NCBI GenBank assembly: GCA_002746535.1
Contig: NVWA01000006.1
Coordinates: forward strand, 17,410-81,409
Length of the DNA stretch: 64,000 bases
Origin: Planctomycetota bacterium
GTDB lineage: Bacteria > Planctomycetota > GCA-2746535
Reading direction: 5' to 3'
In this document: piece after piece, positions 56,375 to 64,000 of the stretch
How the letters are laid out: each line of letters starts with the position of its first letter
Position numbering within the stretch: position 1 is the stretch's first letter
The notes under the pieces: generated by a model
What the model was told of the DNA's origin: nothing
The model's database searches: none
The model's input: only the letters and a program-made list of their open reading frames with translations
Translations under genes and position numbers: made by a program

Positions 56375-58531
56375 TTGAAATCATTTTTTGAAAATCCGTT
56401 GATGTTGATTGCTCTGCTCGGAGCTACTCTACCTATTATAATTGAAATTCTTTTTAGGCGACGCAAGAAGCAAGTTATTTTACCAACTTTGAAGTTGCTT
56501 TTGAAAAGTCAGGAACAACAAAAGGTCAAAAAACAGGATTTAATATTATTAATTTTAAGAACGATACTTTTAGCAATATTAGCAATGGCCTTATCGAGAC
56601 CGTTAATTCGACATGGCGTTGTTGGGGATGTTTCCCAAAGAAGTGTCATCATTTTATTTGACGGTACGGCCAGTACCAATCAACAAATTGGTGTGACAAC
56701 TTCATTTGGTTTAGGTACAAAAAAAGCATCTTCAATGATTAAAGAATTGCCTGAAGGAAGTTTGATTACAGCAATTGTGATAAGTGATGATATTGATGTC
56801 ATTGTAGAAAATGAAGAAGATCTCTTTATGGCGGCTTCAAAAATTGAAGGTGTAAGAGGTAGGTTAGGTGCTATGCCCATTTCAGAAGGTATTGCATGGA
56901 CAGAGAAATTTATTAAAGATAATAAAATAGAAAATGCAGAAGTTTATATATTCTCAGATTTTCAGACATATACATGGTCAAAGAAAAATGCTGAAAACAA
57001 ATTACCTTCACAAACAATTCAGTCATTAAACAATAGTACTTCTGATGTATTTTTAGTTGATGTTGGTGGAGAACCAGCCTTCAATATTATTGTCGAAAGT
57101 ATTCAACCTTCTGAATATGTTTTAACTGTTGGTCAAAAAGTTACCTTTATAGTAAATGTGAAAATTGTTGGTAAGGCACCAAAAGATATGAAAGGTCAAA
57201 TTTCATTTCTTGTCAATAAAGAGAAAAAATTATTAAGAGAGTTTGATGGGTCAAAAGATAATTGGGCATTTTCATTTGATTATTCTTTTCCTTCTAAAGG
57301 TGAATTCCTTGTTGAAGTAATTGCTGAAGGTGATGACCATGCAGTTGATAATCAACGAATGTTTTTATGTAATGTACCAGAAGATCATCAAGTCTTGATT
57401 CTAGATCAAAATGCAGGCTTAGATGAAAAGACTATCAGCCCTGCTACAAGTTTTTTAAAGATTGCTATAAAACCTAATCAAACACCCGGTGTAGAAAAAA
57501 ATAGTCGTTTTAAAGCAAAAGTAATTCATCCCGATCGATTGAGTTATGAAAATATCGCAAATTATTCTGCCATCATAGTTAGGGGAATGAGTGGTATTAC
57601 TGAGGGATTAGGTAAAAAGCTAGAAAAATATGTTAAAGATGGCGGTGGAATTTGTTTTTTCACTGGTCCGGAAACAAATGTTTATGAATACAATAAATTC
57701 TTCTATAAAGGTGGCGAGGGAATGTTGCCGAGGAAATTAGATAAGAAAAAAGCAGATCCTAGTGCAGATGCTCCATACCCATTGTTTGGTGAATCTAAAC
57801 ATGCGGCTTTTTCAGAGCTGTCAGAAAGAAAAGGAACAAAAGATGCAGCCTTTGTCGAAAGATTTGACTTTGATAAAACAGAAGGTGCTGCTGATGTTGT
57901 TTTATCATTATCGGATGGTACTCCAGCCATCTTGGAAAAGAAGTATGGCAAAGGTCGCTCAATTTTAATTAACACATCAGTTGGTACTAATTGGTCCAAC
58001 ATAAGTTTAGTGACTGAATACCCAATTATGATACAGGAACTTTTAAGATATATTGTTGGTCAACCAGATCAAGCTTCTAATTTAGTAACAGGGGAAATCC
58101 TTAAGCAAGATGTGTATGTTTCTAATCAACAACTATTATTAAGATATCCGGATGGTAAAAAGGTTCGTTTGAATCCTAGCGAAGGCGAAGAAAAGGGATC
58201 CTTGATAGTTCGTTTTGATCGAACAAATCAACAAGGACTATATAAATTTGATGTGCTTGAGGGCGTTTTGAAAAAATCTCGATTTATCGTCAATACAAAT
58301 GCTGATGAAGGTGATTTAAGTCGAATGAGTGAAGGTGACGTAAAAGACGCTTTATCAGGATCTTCTTATCGTTGGATACCACCTGATATTAGTTTAGAGG
58401 AATTTGTTAGTAAATTGAATTCTGTTACTGAGTTGGCAGCTTTCTTTTTATGGTTATTAATTATTTTCATTGTTGCCGAATCATTTTTGGCAGCTAAGTA
58501 TGGTAGAAGAAGAGGAGGGAATGCTAAATGA
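56375..58531 (+). CDS. BatA-like membrane protein with VWA-like and amidotransferase-like domains
   Basis: The protein has 718 residues and a TTG start after GAAAG. The N-terminus (FENPLMLIALLGATLPIIIEILFRRRKKQVILPTL, in two blocks) is the BatA/'aerotolerance' N-terminal domain with two membrane helices at about 8-25 and 57-80. A VWA-like domain (about 87-250) has VIILFDGTASTNQ, so the MIDAS DxSxS is altered to DGTAS. A glutamine-amidotransferase-like part (about 330-540, IIVRGMSGITEGLG, GGGICFFTGPETN) follows, and a final membrane helix is near 690. It overlaps the next gene by ATGA. The family is membrane-bound, and its function is not established. Confidence 0.82.
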   Translation: MKSFFENPLMLIALLGATLPIIIEILFRRRKKQVILPTLKLLLKSQEQQKVKKQDLILLILRTILLAILAMALSRPLIRHGVVGDVSQRSVIILFDGTASTNQQIGVTTSFGLGTKKASSMIKELPEGSLITAIVISDDIDVIVENEEDLFMAASKIEGVRGRLGAMPISEGIAWTEKFIKDNKIENAEVYIFSDFQTYTWSKKNAENKLPSQTIQSLNNSTSDVFLVDVGGEPAFNIIVESIQPSEYVLTVGQKVTFIVNVKIVGKAPKDMKGQISFLVNKEKKLLREFDGSKDNWAFSFDYSFPSKGEFLVEVIAEGDDHAVDNQRMFLCNVPEDHQVLILDQNAGLDEKTISPATSFLKIAIKPNQTPGVEKNSRFKAKVIHPDRLSYENIANYSAIIVRGMSGITEGLGKKLEKYVKDGGGICFFTGPETNVYEYNKFFYKGGEGMLPRKLDKKKADPSADAPYPLFGESKHAAFSELSERKGTKDAAFVERFDFDKTEGAADVVLSLSDGTPAILEKKYGKGRSILINTSVGTNWSNISLVTEYPIMIQELLRYIVGQPDQASNLVTGEILKQDVYVSNQQLLLRYPDGKKVRLNPSEGEEKGSLIVRFDRTNQQGLYKFDVLEGVLKKSRFIVNTNADEGDLSRMSEGDVKDALSGSSYRWIPPDISLEEFVSKLNSVTELAAFFLWLLIIFIVAESFLAAKYGRRRGGNAK

Positions 58532-60867
58532 ATGTTAGAATGTTATCAGGCGAAGGCTTGACATTTGTTTTAGCTTTATTGGCTATTGGAGCAATCGTCT
58601 TTTTTATTTTTGTATATAGAATTGAAAGTAAAAACACGATCAATTTAAATCCAAAGAAAAAATGGCTTCTTTGGATATTTAGGGTGTTAATTGCACTCAT
58701 GATTTTATTTGCTCTTGCAAAACCTTCTGTGAAAACAACTCAGACTGAAGTAAGAAATCCTGTTGTAGCTTTTATATTAGACCAATCTTCAAGTATGCTT
58801 TTTCCTACGAGCCCTGATAATCCTTTTGTGAAAAATTTGACAAAAAAAGAGAAGACGCGATATAAAGCGGCCAAATTAGCTATTGAAGAATTGACCATGA
58901 AGCTTCATAAAACTCATGACATTAGAATTTATGGGTTTTCAGATACATTAAATTTATTATCGGCAATCAATATGGATAAGGACGGTGAAAAGCCATTGGA
59001 TATTAAATCTATTTTAAAGACAAAAAATGGCGAAGAAAGTGATGCTGTTGGTCAATATAGTAATGTTGGAGATGGCTTGAATGACACAATGCGGGAATTA
59101 TCATCTAATCAGATATCCTCTATCGTTTTATTAAGTGATGGTCGTGAAACTGGTGGTGAACCTTTAAAACAAATCATGAAGCGCGCAGCCAAAGCAGCTG
59201 TTAAAGTACATAGTGTTGTCTTTGGAACTGAATTCCCTTTAAGAGATTTAAGTATTGATGAAATCATTGCTCCAGCAGAAGCTAGTCTTGGTGACACATT
59301 AACTTTGAACGTAAAAATTACTAACCAAATAAGTGCGGTCCTACAGACGAAACTTCAAGTCTTTGAAGAAGATGAATTAGTTGCTGAAAAAACAGTGAGA
59401 CTTAAACGTGGTCAAACGGTAATACCTGTCAATGTAGTTCCTGAAACAGAAGGAACCCGGAAGTTCATTGTTAAATTGCCTTTGCAAAATGATGAGATCA
59501 ATGTCAAAAACAACGAAGATGTGGTACACGTTAAAGTTATTAAAAGATCAATTCGAATTATCATGATAGTAGGACAACCGAGTTTGGAATATTACTATTT
59601 ATTACCGGCGTTATTAAGAGACCCTGTTATTGATATTTCTTGTTATCTGCAATCAGCGGATGTGGATTATACTCATCAAGGGAATAAAACTATTAAGGAA
59701 TTGCCAAAAACTTTAGCTGAATGGCAAAAGTATGATGTCTGTGTTTTTATGGATGTTGATGCTACTGAAATTTCTCCTCCTCAAATTAACGGATTAGAAA
59801 ATATGGTTAATAAGGGTGGTGGACTTTTAGTAGTTGGAGGTCGTACAAGTGGTATATCTAAATTAGTTCAAGTGCATGGCGCTAAAATTAGATCAATGTT
59901 GCCAATTGATATAGATCCAAATTATTTTCCAAATCATGATAAAGTCTATTCAACTCCTTTTAAATTACTTAGAACAAGGTTGGGGAAAGCTCACCCAATA
60001 ATGATGGCTTCTACCAATGAACAAATTAATAAAAAAGTATGGGATACTTTTCCAGAATTCTATTGGACTCAGCCAATTAAAGGTGTCAAGGGTGGGGCTA
60101 TTTCTCTTTTAGAAATTGAAGGGAAAGGAAAAAAATCAAGTGCTATGGCAATACACAGATATGGTGAAGGGGCTGTTTTTTATTCGGGTGTAAGTAATTT
60201 TTGGAGATGGAGATTTCCTTATGAGAATTACGATTATGATAGATTTTGGGTTAGAGCAATTCGGTATTTAGGAGAAACAAAATTGTTAGGTGGCCAAAAA
60301 GCTGTCGCCTTAAGTACTGAACGAAAAATCTATAATCCAGGTGAAAAAGTTAAAGTTCAATTAAGGATTTTAGATCCAGCATTGTTAAGCCAGCTAAAAG
60401 GAGTTCCTGTATTTGCACAAGTCACAACCCCAGATAAAGATAATACTATGGTTGCTCTCAAACCAGATCCTACAGGGGAACCAATGTATATGGGTGAATA
60501 CTTGGCTAAAAGTACGGGTAGTATGCTAGTGGAATCCAAGCAAGCTGCACCGGGTGGTGATAGTCAGCAAAAACCATTATTTGATGTTAAGCATAGTTTT
60601 AAAGTTGAAAGAACTTCTTTAGAAGATAAAGACACAAGCGCTGACTTAGAATTGATGAAAGCTTTAGCTGATAAAACAGAAGGTAAGTATTTTGATTATA
60701 ATAACATGTCAACTTTTGGTTCAATTGTGGAGGCTATTCCTAAAGAACCCCAAGTCTTAACAAAAGACATCTCTCAAGAAGTTTGGGATAAATCATTCTT
60801 TTTAATAATATTCTTAGTTGTCATAGTTGCCGAGTGGTGTCTAAGAAAATGGTGGGGACTACTATAA
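58528..60867 (+). CDS. VWA-domain membrane protein with amidotransferase-like fold
   Basis: The protein has 779 residues. Two N-terminal membrane helices (about 10-31 and 44-62) precede a VWA domain with an intact MIDAS start, FILDQSSSMLF (D-x-S-x-S), and VLLSDGRETGG. An Ig-like segment, a glutamine-amidotransferase-like region (about 350-600, KGGGLLVVGGRTSG) and a C-terminal membrane helix follow. It is closely similar in layout to the upstream protein. These paired large proteins are characteristic of PVC genomes. It shares a one-base overlap with the next gene (TAATG). Confidence 0.82.
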   Translation: MNVRMLSGEGLTFVLALLAIGAIVFFIFVYRIESKNTINLNPKKKWLLWIFRVLIALMILFALAKPSVKTTQTEVRNPVVAFILDQSSSMLFPTSPDNPFVKNLTKKEKTRYKAAKLAIEELTMKLHKTHDIRIYGFSDTLNLLSAINMDKDGEKPLDIKSILKTKNGEESDAVGQYSNVGDGLNDTMRELSSNQISSIVLLSDGRETGGEPLKQIMKRAAKAAVKVHSVVFGTEFPLRDLSIDEIIAPAEASLGDTLTLNVKITNQISAVLQTKLQVFEEDELVAEKTVRLKRGQTVIPVNVVPETEGTRKFIVKLPLQNDEINVKNNEDVVHVKVIKRSIRIIMIVGQPSLEYYYLLPALLRDPVIDISCYLQSADVDYTHQGNKTIKELPKTLAEWQKYDVCVFMDVDATEISPPQINGLENMVNKGGGLLVVGGRTSGISKLVQVHGAKIRSMLPIDIDPNYFPNHDKVYSTPFKLLRTRLGKAHPIMMASTNEQINKKVWDTFPEFYWTQPIKGVKGGAISLLEIEGKGKKSSAMAIHRYGEGAVFYSGVSNFWRWRFPYENYDYDRFWVRAIRYLGETKLLGGQKAVALSTERKIYNPGEKVKVQLRILDPALLSQLKGVPVFAQVTTPDKDNTMVALKPDPTGEPMYMGEYLAKSTGSMLVESKQAAPGGDSQQKPLFDVKHSFKVERTSLEDKDTSADLELMKALADKTEGKYFDYNNMSTFGSIVEAIPKEPQVLTKDISQEVWDKSFFLIIFLVVIVAEWCLRKWWGLL

Positions 60868-62114
60868 TGATAAATAATAAGTTTTTGATTAAAATTATTT
60901 TAGCGATGTTTCTGGTTGTAGGAGTTGTATCTATCTTTAATACGCCTGAAGATGTTATTGCTGCCCCAAAAAAGAAAAAAAATAAAAAGAAAAATAAAAA
61001 GAAGAACAAAACAAAGCCTGTCACAAAAAAGAAGAAACCAGACCCAAAAGCAAAAGCTAGCCCAAAGCTAAAAAAACCAATAGCTAAAGGACCAACTTTT
61101 CCTGGTGAAGACCCTGCATTTTTAGTTCTTCCTAAACGAACTGAAAGAAGTGATATGGCTTCTGAGCTACTGAATAAAGATGTTGTAGCGATGACCGATA
61201 AGGCCTTGAAATATTTGGCAGATGCTCAGTCACCTAACGGTAGTTGGTCTGATACGCAGTATAAAAGTAATTCCGGTGTTACGGCACTTGCATGTTTAGC
61301 ATTTATGGCTCAAGGAAGTCGACCAAGAATGGGTAAGTATGGAAAAAATTTGGATAAAGGCCTAGAGTTTTTATTAAACAATGTCCAAGGAAATGGCGTC
61401 ATTGCTGCAGATGGCAATAATCCACTAGGTCCTATGTATGAACATATTTTATCTTCTATGGCTTTAATGTTTGCTTATGGAGATATGCCTTGGAGACCTC
61501 AATTGCAGGATGTAATGGCAAGGTCAGTTCAAATTGTACAAAAAAGTCAGAGAGTTGATGGTGGTTGGAGATATCAAGTTTCAAGAGAAGGTTATGCAGA
61601 TATGTCTGTAACGGCGAATGCCTTATGGTTTTTAAGAACAGCCAAAAAAGCTGGTTTTTCAGTATCAGGTGAAATGATTCAAAAAGGTGTTAAATATATT
61701 ATTTCGTGTGCCTATCCTGATGGAACATTTAGATATAGGTTCTTTGGTTTACATGCCTCACCTAGTTTAGGAGGTACTGGTATTATAGCCGTTTGTAATA
61801 ATGGCAACTTGGACCATGAGCTTATACCTAGGGCAAGAGATCGACTGCAATATGAATATAGTCGTTATTCAATCCAAGATTTTCTTGAAAGAAGATATTA
61901 TATTTATGGGTGCTTTTATGCTAGTGTCGCCATGTATAGTTGTGGTGATAAATTTTGGGTGCCATGGTATAAAAAAGCAGCGCTTGTATTATTAAAGATG
62001 CAAAGGAAAGATGGTGAGATGTGGGATGATCATGATAACACAATTTACACGACTGCCATGGCGGCAATTGTTTTACAAGCACCATTAGGATATTTACCAA
62101 TTTACGAAAGATAA
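60867..62114 (+). CDS. secreted prenyltransferase/squalene-cyclase-repeat protein
   Basis: The protein has 415 residues from ATG 60867. Signal peptide: hydrophobic 8-26, then a cleavage region before IAAPKKKK. A lysine-rich linker (about 35-75) follows. The rest is an alpha/alpha toroid of prenyltransferase-like repeats: LKYLADAQSPNGSWSD, GLEFLLNNVQGNG, IVQKSQRVDGGWRY and LLKMQRKDGEMWDDHD, each with the QxxDG-W core. No catalytic DXDD of cyclases is seen, so a protein- or ligand-binding role is likelier. It belongs to the VWA operon. Confidence 0.85.
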   Translation: MINNKFLIKIILAMFLVVGVVSIFNTPEDVIAAPKKKKNKKKNKKKNKTKPVTKKKKPDPKAKASPKLKKPIAKGPTFPGEDPAFLVLPKRTERSDMASELLNKDVVAMTDKALKYLADAQSPNGSWSDTQYKSNSGVTALACLAFMAQGSRPRMGKYGKNLDKGLEFLLNNVQGNGVIAADGNNPLGPMYEHILSSMALMFAYGDMPWRPQLQDVMARSVQIVQKSQRVDGGWRYQVSREGYADMSVTANALWFLRTAKKAGFSVSGEMIQKGVKYIISCAYPDGTFRYRFFGLHASPSLGGTGIIAVCNNGNLDHELIPRARDRLQYEYSRYSIQDFLERRYYIYGCFYASVAMYSCGDKFWVPWYKKAALVLLKMQRKDGEMWDDHDNTIYTTAMAAIVLQAPLGYLPIYER

Positions 62115-62151
62115 ATAAAAATTAGTTACTAATTCTTTAAAAGGAACTACC

Positions 62152-64000
62152 GTGGAAACCAAACAAATTAATAAAATTTGTAACTCGTTTAAATCTAAAT
62201 ATAAAAGCACCTTATTGCAGGGTGGATTATTTCGATTTGCCTTATTATTGCTCGGTGTTGCTTTCGTATCTTCATTTTTTGACTGGTTATTTCATTTTCC
62301 TGCCTATGTTCGATGGATGATACTAATTTCGACAGTTGGTGGATCTTGTTTTATATTTTGGTGGTCAGCTCTTGTTGCTCTAAAAAAGAAATGGTCAAAT
62401 GAAGAAGTTCTAGCTTACTTAGATGTTTGCTCTGAACCAGAAAATAAAGGTATTCTTGAATTACATGAGCTGATTAAAGAAGATAATATTCATGAAATGG
62501 AATATGCTGAAGGCAAAGCTTTTGTGGAAGCCTCTCTGAAAGAATTGGATTCGAAATTATCTAAAGTATCTTATTCTAAAGCACTAAATCGTGGTCGAAT
62601 GATGAAATGGATGTATGCTTTGGCAGCAGTATGTTTAATGATTGGTGTCATGTCTTTAGCTCGACCTAAAGAATCAAAAGTTGGTGCGATAAGATTTTTT
62701 AATCCTTTAACAGAAATACAATGGCCGTCTAAAACAAAAATTGATGTTTACACACCTCAAAGAGTTAATGAAGATGGGTCTTTAGCAGAAAAAGAAAAAG
62801 ACGTTTGGAGAGTACCTCAGTTAGAACCTTTTAAATTTTTAGCAAGGGTTTACGGTGAAGAAGTGCCATCGCAAGTAACATTACATTATAAAAGTGATGC
62901 AATGGATTATTGGGTAAAAGAAAAAATAAATGTTAATCCAAAGGGCGGAGTCGAGTATGAATTTCCATCAGTCCAAGATCCAATTGAATTCTATTTAACT
63001 GGTGGTGACTATCAAACATTTCCAAATAAAATTGAAATCATTGAACGTCCATTTATCAGAAGTATTCAAGTTAAATATGAATATCCTCCCTATGCTGGTG
63101 TCCCGAATAAAACGGTTGAAAGCGGCCAGCTTTCTGGTTTAGAAGGTACTAAAGTGATTATAACTTTTGTTGCTTCCATGGAACTTCAGAAAGCAGTATT
63201 TAATTTGGAAGGCGTTGGTAAGGAAGAATTAAATAAAGTTGATGGGAAAACATTTGTAAAAGAAATGCTGCTTGAAAAAAGTGGCTCTTATAACATTGAA
63301 CTGTATGAAGCAAGTGGCTTTAGAGAGGCGAGACTAGAGAAATTTGAAATTCAAGTTACCCCAGATGAGTTGCCTACTATAGATGTTTTATCCCCCGGAG
63401 AAAACTTACAAGAAACTAAAAATGCCGCCATTCGTGTTTCCTTTGAATGTACAGATGATTTTGGGTTGGAGAAAGTTGAAGTGTTTTATAAAGTCGGTGA
63501 TGGCGAAGATTTAAAATATCAAATTTTATCTAATAAAATTACAGGACCTTTAAGAGTTGAAGGCAAAAAGAAAAAGGTAAGTTTTAAATGGGATTTTGCC
63601 AAAATGGATATTCCCGAAACAGGCACGGTGTATTATTATGTTCAAGTCAAAGATATAAATCCAACAGGAAATGGAGTTTCGAAATCATTAGTTTATGAGA
63701 TGGAACTTGTTGATAAAGGTGAATTTCATGCAGAAGCTGTTCTGAAAGCAAAAGCACTTTTAACAGAAGGGCGCTTGGCTTGGCGTAGTCAATTAGATGC
63801 TTACTCCAATGGTTTGAAATACAATGCAAAAGGTATCAATAAAGTCGAGGATCCTATTTGGAATTCTTTGACTGACCAACAAGGTTCTGTTTATAGAGCA
63901 GTTCAAGCTATGAAAGGTCACATTGGAACTTTAACTGATAAGTTTACTAGAAATAGAATGCAAAAAGAATTTATGTCAGTTCGGTTAAATGAAATACTGG
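62152..64000 (+). CDS. DUF4175-like membrane protein, 3' end missing
   Basis: The GTG start has AAAGGA seven bases upstream. At least 616 residues are in the window, open to the right edge. Three N-terminal membrane helices (about 27-45, 55-75 and 160-180) are followed by a large extracytoplasmic beta-rich part with RPFIRSIQVKYEYPPYAGVP and SGQLSGLEGTKVIITF. This is the pattern of the DUF4175-like proteins that follow BatA/VWA genes in planctomycetes and verrucomicrobia. A long coiled coil usually comes next, outside the window. Function is not known. Confidence 0.72.
   Translation, partial: METKQINKICNSFKSKYKSTLLQGGLFRFALLLLGVAFVSSFFDWLFHFPAYVRWMILISTVGGSCFIFWWSALVALKKKWSNEEVLAYLDVCSEPENKGILELHELIKEDNIHEMEYAEGKAFVEASLKELDSKLSKVSYSKALNRGRMMKWMYALAAVCLMIGVMSLARPKESKVGAIRFFNPLTEIQWPSKTKIDVYTPQRVNEDGSLAEKEKDVWRVPQLEPFKFLARVYGEEVPSQVTLHYKSDAMDYWVKEKINVNPKGGVEYEFPSVQDPIEFYLTGGDYQTFPNKIEIIERPFIRSIQVKYEYPPYAGVPNKTVESGQLSGLEGTKVIITFVASMELQKAVFNLEGVGKEELNKVDGKTFVKEMLLEKSGSYNIELYEASGFREARLEKFEIQVTPDELPTIDVLSPGENLQETKNAAIRVSFECTDDFGLEKVEVFYKVGDGEDLKYQILSNKITGPLRVEGKKKKVSFKWDFAKMDIPETGTVYYYVQVKDINPTGNGVSKSLVYEMELVDKGEFHAEAVLKAKALLTEGRLAWRSQLDAYSNGLKYNAKGINKVEDPIWNSLTDQQGSVYRAVQAMKGHIGTLTDKFTRNRMQKEFMSVRLNEIL

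Noticed and set aside
60821..61024. 67-codon antisense ORF rich in Phe
   Set aside because: It is the complement of the lysine-rich linker; the phenylalanine run is a by-product of the A-rich coding strand.

Overview
The window is AT-rich (roughly one third G+C) and densely coded on both strands. Gene content suggests a Gram-negative bacterium of the PVC group, possibly near Lentisphaerota/Verrucomicrobiota. The supporting features are an EF-G of the mitochondrial-like 'spd' type, BatA/VWA membrane proteins next to a prenyltransferase-repeat protein and a DUF4175-like protein, a choice-of-anchor-Q beta-helix lipoprotein, Ser/Thr kinases with RDD membrane domains, and a PPi-type phosphofructokinase. 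This affiliation is inference; no rRNA gene is present to settle it. HemF indicates that the organism can use oxygen.

1-18.5 kb is a surface-glycan locus: an SpsF-type cytidylyltransferase (cut by the window edge), a methyltransferase, a PhyH-type dioxygenase, two capsule/surface-carbohydrate transferases, a class III aminotransferase, a GNAT acetyltransferase, a very large adhesin-like lipoprotein, an AlgI-type MBOAT acyltransferase with its SGNH partner, and an ABC exporter. A decayed, internally deleted copy of one of the locus's own genes lies just before the exporter.

18.5-46.8 kb is mostly housekeeping: SelO, heparinase-like lyase, RadC, NadC, LeuB, EF-G, glycerol-1-phosphate dehydrogenase, tRNA-Phe, a CtpA-TsaD-LarB run, a UvrD-like ATPase, LeuA (with a candidate leader peptide), YqeY, a Trm11-like methylase, a TraB-family protein whose start is abnormal, HemF, tmRNA, a tandem-RRM protein, PurB, an SUMF1-like protein and CmoA.

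46.8-54.6 kb is the most striking region: a phage-shock-type membrane-stress system. A PspF-like sigma-54 activator plus a CPBP membrane protease are transcribed rightward. Two PspA proteins, two small membrane proteins and two RDD-domain Ser/Thr kinases form one leftward operon. The 285-bp divergent region holds two identical 15-bp palindromes 42 bp apart, a third degenerate copy at the pspF promoter, a -24/-12 promoter and a -35/-10 promoter. This reads as a complete regulatory circuit that couples PspA to eukaryote-like kinases.

54.6-64 kb holds a PPi-phosphofructokinase and then the start of a membrane/VWA operon (BatA-like protein, VWA protein, prenyltransferase-repeat protein, DUF4175-like protein) that runs off the right edge.
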